This document shows, one piece after another, positions 7,701 through 14,414 of a stretch of 16,059 nt of DNA. A program made the translations under genes and the position numbers. Source of the stretch: Actinomycetales bacterium (GTDB taxonomy: Bacteria; Actinomycetota; Actinomycetes; Actinomycetales; BWSM-131); assembly GCA_030149025.1 (NCBI GenBank), contig JASBSH010000131.1, forward strand, positions 1 through 16,059, in the 5' to 3' direction. Every line of letters begins with the position of its first letter. Within the stretch, counting starts at the first letter, position 1. The notes beneath the pieces were generated by a model. It did no database searches. It was not told the DNA's origin and was given only the letters and a program-made list of their open reading frames with translations.

Positions 7701-7730
7701 ACCCTAGTCGCCCGTGTTCGGCGGCATCAA
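7701..7730 (-). promoter_or_regulatory. Sigma-70-type promoter for parA-scpA-scpB
   Basis: Reading the minus strand, TTGATG (7730-7725) and TAGGGT (7706-7701) are separated by 18 bases. They match the TTGACA and TANNNT housekeeping pattern at four of six bases and all three fixed positions. The start of transcription would fall near 7694, giving a leader of about 26 bases that contains the AGGAG of parA. It lies in the 76-base gap between xerD and parA, which is the natural place for a promoter. Confidence 0.55.
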
Positions 7731-7744
7731 CACGCCCCGCCGCC

Positions 7745-8692
7745 TCACGTGGCTCTGGGGTGGGTGGCTGCGTACACCTCACGGAGGGTGTCGGCGGTGA
7801 CGAGCGTGTACACCTGCGTGGTGGTCACCGAGGCGTGCCCGAGCAGCTCCTGCACGACCCGGACGTCGGCCCCGCCCTCGAGCAGGTGCGTCGCGAACGA
7901 GTGCCGCAGCGTGTGCGGGGACACGTCACCGGCCAGGCGCGCCCGGTCCGCCGACGCCCGCAGCACCGCCCACGCGCTCTGCCTCGACAGGCGCCCACCG
8001 CGGGTGTTGAGGAACACGGCCGGCGTCCCCCGGCCGCGGGCGGCGAGCACCGGGCGGCCCCGGACGAGGTAGGCCTCCAGGGCCCGCATTGCGTACGACC
8101 CGAGCGGCACCAGCCGCTCCTTGTTCCCCTTGCCGAGCAACCGGACCGTGGCGACCCCGTCGTCGGCGCCGGCGCCCGCGGCCAGGACGTCGTCCACGTC
8201 CAGCCCGACCGCCTCGCTGATCCGGGCACCGGAGGCATAGAGCAGCTCCAGCAGCGCCCGGTCGCGCAGCGCTGCCGGGGTGTCCCCCACCGAGGCCGCG
8301 TCGAGAAGCCGCGTGACGTCGTCCACGCTCATCGCCTTCGGCAGCCGCTTGGGAGGCGCCGGTGGTCGCACGTGCCGGGCCGGGTCGTCGGTGGTGAGGC
8401 CCTCCAGCGCGAGGAAGCGGTGCAGGCCACGGACGGCGACCAGCGTCCTTGCCGCGGACGACGCGGTGAGCTGCGTGGCGCCGTCCTCGCCGGTCCGGAT
8501 CGCGGCCAGGAAGTCGCTGACGTGCACCTCGGCGACCTGGTTCGGCTCGGTGACCCCGCGCCCCGCGAGGAACCCGGCGTAGCGGGTGAGGTCCCGGCGG
8601 TAGGCGGCCAGGGTGTTGGTCGCCAGGCCGCGCTCGACGGCGACGTGCTCCAGGTACCCGCGCACGGCGCGGCTGAGGGGTGTCTGCCCCAC
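7745..8692 (-). CDS. xerD: Tyrosine recombinase XerD
   Basis: XerD acts with XerC at dif to resolve chromosome dimers before division. The 315-residue product has an N-terminal SAM-like core-binding domain (about 5-105). The catalytic domain carries all expected residues: Arg157 (ASGARISE), Lys188 (LGKGNKER), His260 and Arg263 (SPHTLRHSFATHLLEGG), His286 (LLGHASVTTTQVYT) and nucleophile Tyr295. XerC is the alternative name, but the context beside parA-scpAB and the SPHTLRHSFATHLLEGGAD text favour XerD. The GTG start lies eight bases after the ald stop with no obvious Shine-Dalgarno, so it may be read through from ald. Confidence 0.92.
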   Translation of the reverse strand: MGQTPLSRAVRGYLEHVAVERGLATNTLAAYRRDLTRYAGFLAGRGVTEPNQVAEVHVSDFLAAIRTGEDGATQLTASSAARTLVAVRGLHRFLALEGLTTDDPARHVRPPAPPKRLPKAMSVDDVTRLLDAASVGDTPAALRDRALLELLYASGARISEAVGLDVDDVLAAGAGADDGVATVRLLGKGNKERLVPLGSYAMRALEAYLVRGRPVLAARGRGTPAVFLNTRGGRLSRQSAWAVLRASADRARLAGDVSPHTLRHSFATHLLEGGADVRVVQELLGHASVTTTQVYTLVTADTLREVYAATHPRAT

Positions 8693-8700
8693 GGAACGGC

Positions 8701-9816
8701 TCAGCTCAGCACCTTGTCGAGATCCGCGTGGTCCAGGCCGTGCGCGGCGGCGACCGGGGCGGAGACGACGTGACCGTCATGGACGTTGAGCCCCAGCGCG
8801 AGGGCGGCGTCGACCCGCATCGCGTCGCGCCATCCGTGGTCGGCGAGCTCGAGGGCGTACGGCAGCGTCACGTTCGTCAGGGCGTAGGTCGACGTGTGCG
8901 GGACGGCGCCCGGCATGTTCGCGACGCAGTAGAAGACCGAGTCGTGCACCCGGTAGGTCGGCTCGGTGTGCGTGGTCGGCCGGGAGTCCTCGAAGCAGCC
9001 GCCCTGGTCGATCGAGATGTCCACGAGCACGCTGCCCGGCCGCATCCGGCTGACCAGCTCGCTGGACACCAGCCGCGGGGCACGGGCGCCCGGAACCAGC
9101 ACCGCCCCGATGACGAGGTCGGCGTCCAGGACCGCCTTCTCCACCTCGTACGCGTTGGACGCGACGGTCTGGCAGTGCCCCCGGTAGATCGCGTCGACCT
9201 GCCGGAGCCGGGATACGTCGCGGTCGAGCAGCAGCACCTCGGCCTGCATGCCGAGCGCAATGGCGGCGGCGTTGCGGCCGGCCACCCCGGCGCCGAGCAC
9301 GACGACCTTCGCGGCGTAGCAGCCCGGCACCCCGCCGAGCAGGATGCCCCGTCCTCCGCCGACCGCCATCAGCGTCTGCGCTCCGACCTGGGGTGCGAGC
9401 CGGCCGGCGACCTCGCTCATCGGGGCGAGCAGGGGCAGTGTGCCGTCGGGGAGGCGGACCGTCTCGTAGGCCACCGCGGTGATCCCGCTGCGGCACAATG
9501 CGTCGGTCAGCTCGGCGTCGGCCGCCAGGTGCAGGTAGGTGAACAGCGTCTGGTCCGCGCGCAGCAGCGGCACCTCGGCCGGCACCGGCTCCTTCACCTT
9601 CAGCAGCAGGTCGCCCTCGGCCCACACGTCCTCGGCCTTGTCCAGGACGGTCGCACCGGCGGCCGCGTAGTCGTCGTCGCTGATCGAGGACCCGGAGCCT
9701 GCTCCCGCCTCCACGAACACCTGGTGCCCCCGGGCCGTGAGCTCATGCACACCGGCGGGCGTGATCGCCACGCGGTACTCCTGGTCCTTGACCTCGCGCG
9801 GGATGCCCACCTTCAC
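8701..9816 (-). CDS. ald: Alanine dehydrogenase
   Basis: Ald reversibly converts L-alanine plus NAD+ to pyruvate, ammonium and NADH. Starting at GTG 9816 the protein has 371 residues, the length of the M. tuberculosis enzyme. The known catalytic and binding residues then fall exactly on Arg15, Lys75, His96 and Asp270, in the contexts EYRVAITPAG, LKVKEPV, TYLHLAA and DISIDQGGCFE. The NAD-binding GAGVAG is at 175-180. A GTG nine bases earlier (9825) is possible but lacks family support. A -10-like TAGAGT lies seven bases before GTG 9816, so the transcript could be leaderless. Genes of this family are commonly controlled by Lrp/AsnC regulators such as AldR, and repeated sites occur upstream. Confidence 0.96.
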   Translation of the reverse strand: MKVGIPREVKDQEYRVAITPAGVHELTARGHQVFVEAGAGSGSSISDDDYAAAGATVLDKAEDVWAEGDLLLKVKEPVPAEVPLLRADQTLFTYLHLAADAELTDALCRSGITAVAYETVRLPDGTLPLLAPMSEVAGRLAPQVGAQTLMAVGGGRGILLGGVPGCYAAKVVVLGAGVAGRNAAAIALGMQAEVLLLDRDVSRLRQVDAIYRGHCQTVASNAYEVEKAVLDADLVIGAVLVPGARAPRLVSSELVSRMRPGSVLVDISIDQGGCFEDSRPTTHTEPTYRVHDSVFYCVANMPGAVPHTSTYALTNVTLPYALELADHGWRDAMRVDAALALGLNVHDGHVVSAPVAAAHGLDHADLDKVLS

Positions 9817-9823
9817 GCCGGCC

Positions 9824-9829
9824 ACTCTA
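9824..9829 (-). promoter_or_regulatory. Candidate -10 element for a leaderless ald transcript
   Basis: TAGAGT on the minus strand fits TANNNT and ends seven bases before the GTG at 9816. That places the start of transcription on, or within a base of, the start codon. No good -35 hexamer is seen at the right spacing. Confidence 0.3.
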
Positions 9830-9839
9830 GTGTCGAAGC

Positions 9840-9865
9840 GCCATCCGGATGAGATGCCATCCGGA
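9840..9865. repeat. Duplicated decamer GCCATCCGGA upstream of ald
   Basis: GCCATCCGGA occurs at 9840-9849 and again at 9856-9865, a 16-base period, immediately upstream of the ald coding region. Such spaced direct repeats may be a regulator binding site, but no protein can be named. Confidence 0.55.
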
Positions 9866-9870
9866 AGACC

Positions 9871-9947
9871 AGCGGAGATTATCTGCCGAGATCACGTGCC
9901 GAGATCACATGCCGAGATCACGTGCCGAGATCACCTGCCAGATCAGC
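9871..9947. repeat. 13-bp tandem repeat array between ald and the plus-strand operon
   Basis: Four near-identical 13-base units, TGCCGAGATCACG with the last base variable, sit at 9884-9896, 9897-9909, 9910-9922 and 9923-9935. A degenerate unit lies on each side (9871-9883, and 9936-9947 with one base lost). Two unit junctions create the palindrome CACGTG (9893-9898 and 9919-9924), and the middle one reads CACATG. The array occupies more than half of the intergenic region between divergently read transcription units. It is either an operator array or a small minisatellite. Confidence 0.85.
9878..9883 (-). promoter_or_regulatory. Alternative -10 element for ald
   Basis: GATAAT on the minus strand matches TATAAT at five of six bases and is the most AT-rich point of the intergenic region. 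Its -35 position would fall inside the 13-bp repeats, where no clear hexamer is visible. Use of this site would give ald a leader of about 50 bases. Confidence 0.25.
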
Positions 9948-9952
9948 CCGAC

Positions 9953-9957
9953 GGGAG
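9953..9957 (+). promoter_or_regulatory. Ribosome binding site deciding the start at 9963
   Basis: GGGAG followed by five bases and ATG 9963. It supports this start over an in-frame ATG at 9849, which would translate the tandem repeats. Confidence 0.6.
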
Positions 9958-9962
9958 CACCG

Positions 9963-10604
9963 ATGCGTCTCATCCGTCCCATTCCGTACGCCCACACCCC
10001 TGCCCGGGCCACGTTCCAGGTCGTCGGTGACCTGCTCCTGGTCACCTGGGTCTGGTTCTGGGTGTCGGCCGGGTTCACCGTCCGGGACGCCGTGGCTCGC
10101 CTCGCCGAGCCCGGCCGCCGGCTCGAGCAGGGAGCCGGGGACGTCGCCACGTCGCTCCGGGAGACCGGTGACCGTGCCGCTTCGGTCCCGTTCATCGGCG
10201 ACCGGCTGCGGGCACCGCTCGACTCCGCCGGGGACGCCGCGGACTCGATCGCGGCGGCCGGCCACCAGCAGGTGCAGGTGGTAAACGACCTGGCGGTGCT
10301 GCTCGGCCTGGTCGTCGCCGCGATCCCGGTGCTGCTGGCGGTGCTGCTGTGGGTACCAGGCCGGGTGCGTTTCGCCCGGCGCGCGGCTGCCGCCCGCCGG
10401 TTCATCGACGCCGACGCCGACCTGTCCCTGTTCGCCCTGCGTGCCATGGCGAACCAGCCGATGCACCGCCTGGCCCGCGTGAGCGGCGACCCGGTCAGCG
10501 CGTGGCGTGCCGGCGACCCGGCGGTCGTCCGGGCGCTGGCGGACCTCGAGCTGCGGGACGCCGGGCTACGCGCCCCCGCGCGGCTGGCAGGATCGGCGCC
10601 GTGA
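9963..10604 (+). CDS. Two-TM membrane protein of unknown function
   Basis: The 213-residue product has two clear hydrophobic segments, about 19-40 (FQVVGDLLLVTWVWFWVSAG) and 107-131 (VNDLAVLLGLVVAAIPVLLA). They are separated by a charged 65-residue stretch predicted to be helical, with regularly spaced acidic and arginine residues, ending in SIAAAGHQQVQVVND. A positively charged loop (RVRFARRAAAARR) follows the second segment and suggests a cytoplasmic C-terminal domain. I recognise no named family. The stop overlaps the GTG of the patatin gene (GTGA), so it is the first gene of the operon and probably works at the membrane with the lipid enzymes that follow. Confidence 0.88.
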   Translation: MRLIRPIPYAHTPARATFQVVGDLLLVTWVWFWVSAGFTVRDAVARLAEPGRRLEQGAGDVATSLRETGDRAASVPFIGDRLRAPLDSAGDAADSIAAAGHQQVQVVNDLAVLLGLVVAAIPVLLAVLLWVPGRVRFARRAAAARRFIDADADLSLFALRAMANQPMHRLARVSGDPVSAWRAGDPAVVRALADLELRDAGLRAPARLAGSAP

Positions 10605-11431
10605 GCAGCCCTCCCCCGCCGCGAACGGCGTTCGTGCTCGGCGGCGGGGGTGTGCTCGGCTCGGCAGAGGTCGGGATGCTGCGGGCGCTCGTGGAGGCCG
10701 GCATCGAGCCCGACGTGGTGGTCGGCACGAGCGTCGGGGCTCTCAACGGCGCAGTGGTCGCCGCAGACCCGAGCTGGCCGTCGGTGGAACGCCTGACCGA
10801 GCTGTGGACGTCGTCGGCGGCGGCGGTGTGGAGCACCTCGACCGTGAGCCGGGTGAGGACCATCGCGCGCACCCGGACCGCGTGGCACAGCAACGAGCCC
10901 CTGCGCCAGATGCTCACCGAGTACCTGGGTGACCCGCTGATCGAGGACCTGGCGGTGCCGTTCCAGTGCTGTGCGGCCAGTGTCGAACGGGCGTCCGAGC
11001 ACTGGTTCACCTCCGGTCCCCTGATCCCCGCGGTGCTCGCCTCGTGCGCCGTCCCCGGGCTCTTCCCGGCCGTCGAGGTGGGCGGCGAGCACTACCTGGA
11101 CGGCGGCTTGGTCGACTCCATCCCCGTCGGCCGCGCCGTCGAGCTCGGCGCCAAGGCCATCTACGTGCTGCAGGTCGGCCGGATCGAGCGCCAGCTGACC
11201 GCTCCCCGCATGCCGTGGGAGGTGGCGCTGGTGGCCTTCGAGATAGCCCGCAGGCACCGGTTCAGGCGCGACATGTCGAACGTGCCGGAGGACGTGGAGG
11301 TGCACGTCCTGCCCTCCGGCGAGGAACCGGCGAGGATCACGAACCTGCGCTACAAGGACACGTCCGCGGTGTCGCGACGGATCCAGTCGGCCTACCGCGC
11401 GTCGATGGAGTACCTGGAACGACGCCGATGA
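10601..11431 (+). CDS. Patatin-like phospholipase
   Basis: The 276-residue product is a serine lipid acyl hydrolase of the patatin/RssA type with a Ser-Asp dyad. The oxyanion-hole motif GGGGVLGS is at 14-21, nucleophile Ser44 lies in GTSVG (42-46), and the catalytic Asp167 opens DGGLVDSIP. There is no signal peptide, so it acts from the cytosol on membrane lipids or acyl esters. The C-terminal third (RRHRFRRDMSN) is strongly basic and could contact acidic phospholipids. Its GTG overlaps the stop of the membrane-protein gene and its TGA overlaps the ATG of the acyltransferase gene. The substrate cannot be read from sequence. Confidence 0.93.
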   Translation: MSSPPPPRTAFVLGGGGVLGSAEVGMLRALVEAGIEPDVVVGTSVGALNGAVVAADPSWPSVERLTELWTSSAAAVWSTSTVSRVRTIARTRTAWHSNEPLRQMLTEYLGDPLIEDLAVPFQCCAASVERASEHWFTSGPLIPAVLASCAVPGLFPAVEVGGEHYLDGGLVDSIPVGRAVELGAKAIYVLQVGRIERQLTAPRMPWEVALVAFEIARRHRFRRDMSNVPEDVEVHVLPSGEEPARITNLRYKDTSAVSRRIQSAYRASMEYLERRR

Positions 11432-12447
11432 GGTTGCCTCCCACCTGGTTTCGCCGGGCTGTGCTGGCGCCGGCCGTCGTCGTCCTGACCGTGCTGCTGC
11501 TGTTGACGTGCCCGCTGTGGCTCCTCGCCGCGGCGGTGGTCTCCCCCCTGATCCCCGGCAGGTGGCGTCCGCTGCGCGTGTTGTGGATGGTGCTCCTGTA
11601 CCTGCTGCTGGAGTCGGCCGCGCTCGCAGCGCTGTTCGTGCTGTGGGTGGCCTCGGGGTTCGGCCGGAACCTGCGCACCCCGGCCTTCCAACGCACGCAC
11701 TACGACCTGGTGCAGACCGTGCTCCGTGTGCTGTACAACGAGGCGGTCCGCGTGCTGGGTGTCTCGGTCGTCGTGGAGGGGCCCGAACCGTCCGGGTTCG
11801 AGGGCCGGCCGCTCGTCGTGTTCAGCCGGCACGCCGGCCCGGGCGACTCGTTCCTCATCGCGCACGCCCTGCTGTCCTGGTACGACCGTGAACCGCGGAT
11901 CGTGCTGAAGGACACGCTGCAGTGGGACCCGGCGATCGACGTGCTCCTCGGGCGGCTGCCGAACCGGTTCATCCGGCCCGAGCCGGGGCGGGGCGGTGAC
12001 CTCGTCGAGGCCCAGATCCGCGACCTGGCAACGGGCCTCGACGACAACGACGCCTTCGTCATCTTCCCCGAGGGTGGGAACTTCACCGAGCAACGACGCG
12101 CCCGTGCGATCGCCCGGCTTCGTGAGCGAGGGCTGCTCGGTGAGGCCGAGAAGGCCGAACGGATGCGGCATGTGCTCGCACCCAGGCCCGGTGGTGTGGT
12201 CGCCGCTCTGACCGCCGCCGAGGACGCCGACGTCGTGTGGGTCGCGCACAGCGGGCTGGAGCACGTCGTGAGCGTCCTCGACCTGTGGAGGGCCTTGCCC
12301 GTCGACACGCCGATCACGATGCGCTGGTGGCGGGTTCCCCGTGACGAGGTACCGGAGGACCGCGCCAGCCGCATCGAGTGGCTCTACGAGTGGTGGGGCC
12401 GCATCGACGACTGGATCGGTGAGCAGGTGGGCGAGGACGCACGGTGA
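11428..12447 (+). CDS. PlsC-type phospholipid/glycerol acyltransferase
   Basis: The 339-residue product belongs to the lysophospholipid acyltransferase superfamily. Two or three hydrophobic segments anchor it (about 11-42 and 48-77). The acceptor motif HX4D appears as SRHAGPGDS (His135, Asp140), and FPEGGNFT (213-220) is the acyl-acceptor FPEG block. The C-terminal part (PITMRWWRVP, RIEWLYEWWGRIDDWI) recalls the lysocardiolipin/LCLAT1-like branch rather than the short PlsC of glycerolipid synthesis. The likely reaction is transfer of an acyl group to a lyso-phospholipid or a related acceptor. The ATG overlaps the patatin stop and its own stop overlaps the next GTG, so a deacylation-reacylation cycle with the patatin is plausible but unproven. 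Confidence 0.92.
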   Translation: MRLPPTWFRRAVLAPAVVVLTVLLLLTCPLWLLAAAVVSPLIPGRWRPLRVLWMVLLYLLLESAALAALFVLWVASGFGRNLRTPAFQRTHYDLVQTVLRVLYNEAVRVLGVSVVVEGPEPSGFEGRPLVVFSRHAGPGDSFLIAHALLSWYDREPRIVLKDTLQWDPAIDVLLGRLPNRFIRPEPGRGGDLVEAQIRDLATGLDDNDAFVIFPEGGNFTEQRRARAIARLRERGLLGEAEKAERMRHVLAPRPGGVVAALTAAEDADVVWVAHSGLEHVVSVLDLWRALPVDTPITMRWWRVPRDEVPEDRASRIEWLYEWWGRIDDWIGEQVGEDAR

Positions 12448-13295
12448 GCCGCGGTCGCGCAACCCGGGGGGCACGGCCCGGAGGCCCACGGCCCGGAGGC
12501 CCACGGCCGGTCGCCGGCACCTACGAGGTCGACACCGGCGTCGTCGAGCTCGTCCAGGAGCCGGGCGACCCGCAGCTGTGGACGCTGTGGCTGAACGGCG
12601 TGCCCAGCTCGCCGATCCACCTGGAGGAACCAACCGTCCTGGACTTCGAGTACCTGCGCTGGATGGCGGCGGTTCTCGACGTGCTGCCGCCCGGTCCCGT
12701 TGACGCGGTGCATCTTGGCGGAGCGGCCTGCGCGCTCCCCCGGTACGTGGAGGCGACGCGCCCGGGCTCTGCTCAGGTCGCGATGGAGCTGGACGGCGAG
12801 CTGGCGCGGCTCGTGCGGGAGTGGTTCGACCTGCCCCGCTCACCCAGACTCCGCATCCAGGTCGGCGACGCGCGGGCACGCCTGATGAGCCGTCGGGACG
12901 GCAGCGCCGATGTCGTTGTGCGAGATGCGTTCTCCGGGGCCACGACGCCCCGGCACCTCACCACCGTGCAGTTCCTCCAGGACGTGCGACGTGTCCTCAG
13001 GGACGAAGGCGTCTACCTGGCCAACGTCGCGGACCGCTCCCCTCTCACGTTGCTCCGCTCGGAGGTGACCGCCCTCCGGACCGTGTTCCCGCACACCGCT
13101 GTCGTGGCCGAGAGCTCCATGCTCAAGGGTCGCCGCTACGCCAATGCCGTTCTGCTGGGCAGCCGCTCACCGCTGCCGCTTCGGGAGCTGATCCGGCGGT
13201 TGGCGAGGGAGCCCGTCACCACGCGCGTGGTGAGCGGTGAGGCGCTCGGCGCGCTGGCGGCTGGCGCAAAGGCGCTCCAGGACCCACCATCCTGA
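12444..13295 (+). CDS. Spermidine-synthase-like Rossmann-fold protein
   Basis: The 283-residue product resembles the spermidine synthase/methyltransferase superfamily: HLGGAACALPRY (90-101) at the first glycine loop, VAMELDGELARLVREWF (112-128) at the acidic ribose-binding strand, RIQVGDARARL (137-147) and VVVRDAFSG (157-165). The usual GGGDG loop and the DxSDP aminopropyl-transfer motif are altered, so true spermidine synthesis is doubtful. It may be a methyltransferase or a non-catalytic relative. The first 25 residues are an Arg/Gly/Pro tail containing a duplicated RPGGP encoded by a 15-bp tandem repeat. The GTG overlaps the acyltransferase stop, and GAGGA lies six bases upstream. Confidence 0.85.
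   Translation: MSRGRATRGARPGGPRPGGPRPVAGTYEVDTGVVELVQEPGDPQLWTLWLNGVPSSPIHLEEPTVLDFEYLRWMAAVLDVLPPGPVDAVHLGGAACALPRYVEATRPGSAQVAMELDGELARLVREWFDLPRSPRLRIQVGDARARLMSRRDGSADVVVRDAFSGATTPRHLTTVQFLQDVRRVLRDEGVYLANVADRSPLTLLRSEVTALRTVFPHTAVVAESSMLKGRRYANAVLLGSRSPLPLRELIRRLAREPVTTRVVSGEALGALAAGAKALQDPPS
12473..12502 (+). repeat. 15-bp tandem duplication inside the spermidine-synthase-like gene
   Basis: ACGGCCCGGAGGCCC occurs twice without a gap (12473-12487 and 12488-12502), and a partial third copy begins at 12503. The repeat stays in frame and encodes a repeated Arg-Pro-Gly-Gly-Pro in the flexible N-terminal tail. Confidence 0.9.
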
Positions 13296-13296
13296 C

Positions 13297-14121
13297 GTGA
13301 CCGAGGAAGCGCTTACGGCGGCGAACAAGGCTCAGCACAGTGACCTGATGACAGCGCTCGCAAGGCTGGGCTTCGTCGTGACAGGGGCGCTGTTCCTCCT
13401 GCTCGGCTGGATCGCCGCACGCATCGCGCTGGGTGGTTCGAACGCCGGCCCGAACGCCGACCAGTCCGGGGCGCTGGCGCAACTAGCCTCCGCCCCCGGA
13501 GGCCCGGTGCTGCTGTGGCTCACCGTGATCGGGTTCGCCTCGATCGGCCTCTGGCACGTGCTGCAGGGTCTGTCCAGGCTGCGGGCCCGGCCGGACGGCC
13601 GGCGCGGCGGTTGGTCGGACGCCTGGAAGCCGGTCGCCACAGGGGTGGTCTACTTCGTCCTCGGGTACACCGCCACGACGTTCGCCAGAGGGGTGAGTCA
13701 GTCCAGCAAGGAGCAGACCCGGGACTTCAGCGCGGTGCTCATGGCCCATCCCGCCGGCAAGGTCGCTCTTGTCCTGGCCGGTGTGGTGATCCTTGTCGTG
13801 GCGGCCTACCACCTCTACAAGGGCGTCACGCAGAACTTCACGGAGGATCTGCGCGGTCCCGGCGACAACGGGATCAGCGCGATGGTGAAGGCGCTCGGCG
13901 TGGTCGGCTACGTGGCGAAGGGCGTGGCCTTCGGGATCGTCGGCGTGCTGGTGATCGTCGGCGTGGTGCGGTCCGACCCGGCGAAGGCGAGCGGTCTCGA
14001 TGCGGCCCTCAGGACGTTGCGCGCCGAGCCGTTCGGCACGGCGTTGCTTCTCGCCGTGGCCTTCGGGTTCGCGTGCTACGGGCTGTACATGTTCGCCCGC
14101 GCCCGCTACTCCCGGTTCTAG
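13297..14121 (+). CDS. DUF1206-family six-TM membrane protein
   Basis: The 274-residue product shows three internal repeats of a two-helix unit, the hallmark of DUF1206. The hydrophobic pairs are about 24-45/69-92, 112-131/154-175 and 203-226/246-266. Each repeat starts with a G-x-x-x-x-G-type helix (ARLGFVVTGALFLLLG, PVATGVVYFVLGY, GYVAKGVAFGIVG) and ends with a Y/W-H-x-x-x-G or Y-x-x-Y motif (IGLWHVLQG, AAYHLYKG, CYGLYMF). The function of the family is unknown. The GTG start is one base after the preceding stop, so it closes the operon, though no clear Shine-Dalgarno is visible and a later in-frame ATG at 13348 is possible. A repeat-rich region begins right after its TAG stop. Confidence 0.92.
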   Translation: MTEEALTAANKAQHSDLMTALARLGFVVTGALFLLLGWIAARIALGGSNAGPNADQSGALAQLASAPGGPVLLWLTVIGFASIGLWHVLQGLSRLRARPDGRRGGWSDAWKPVATGVVYFVLGYTATTFARGVSQSSKEQTRDFSAVLMAHPAGKVALVLAGVVILVVAAYHLYKGVTQNFTEDLRGPGDNGISAMVKALGVVGYVAKGVAFGIVGVLVIVGVVRSDPAKASGLDAALRTLRAEPFGTALLLAVAFGFACYGLYMFARARYSRF

Positions 14122-14310
14122 CCATCCCCGTTCACGGGTTGATCATGAAATCCCCGTTCACACGCCCAACCCCTCCCGCGTGATCATGAAATCCTCGTTC
14201 CACGCCCAACCCCTCCCGGCTGATCATGAAATTCCCGTTCACGCCCCCCGCGTGACCCCCCCGCGTGATCATGCAGCTGTGCGGGGCGCGGCGGGTGGGC
14301 GGGGCTGATC

Positions 14311-14375
14311 GATGCAGCCGTGGATGCAGGAAAGTGGTCGTCAGAACGCGCTTTTCCTGCATCCACGCCTGCATC
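14311..14375. repeat. 23-bp inverted repeat with 19-base loop
   Basis: The left arm (14311-14333) begins GATGCAGCCGTGGATGCAGG, and the right arm (14353-14375) is its reverse complement with one mismatch. Each arm itself contains GATGCAG twice, so four copies are present, two in each orientation. The loop is 14334-14352. On either strand the RNA would form a long hairpin. It may act as a terminator, although no T-run of useful length follows immediately. Confidence 0.9.
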
Positions 14376-14414
14376 CATCCCCCGCTGGTGGCCGCCGCTC
14401 GCCCTCCCCCGCTC

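Noticed and set aside
7669..7782. Extended start of parA overlapping xerD
   Set aside because: The extra residues have no ParA similarity, and promoter plus AGGAG signals place the start at 7668.
9884..9935. Possible CRISPR array
   Set aside because: Units are contiguous 13-mers without spacers, and no cas genes are present.
9849..9962. In-frame ATG at 9849 for the two-TM membrane protein
   Set aside because: It would translate the 13-bp tandem repeats into a Cys/Arg/His-rich tail. ATG 9963 has a proper GGGAG site.
14140..14280. Possible CRISPR array in the convergent gap
   Set aside because: The segments between heads are similar to each other rather than unique spacers, and repeat length and symmetry do not fit.
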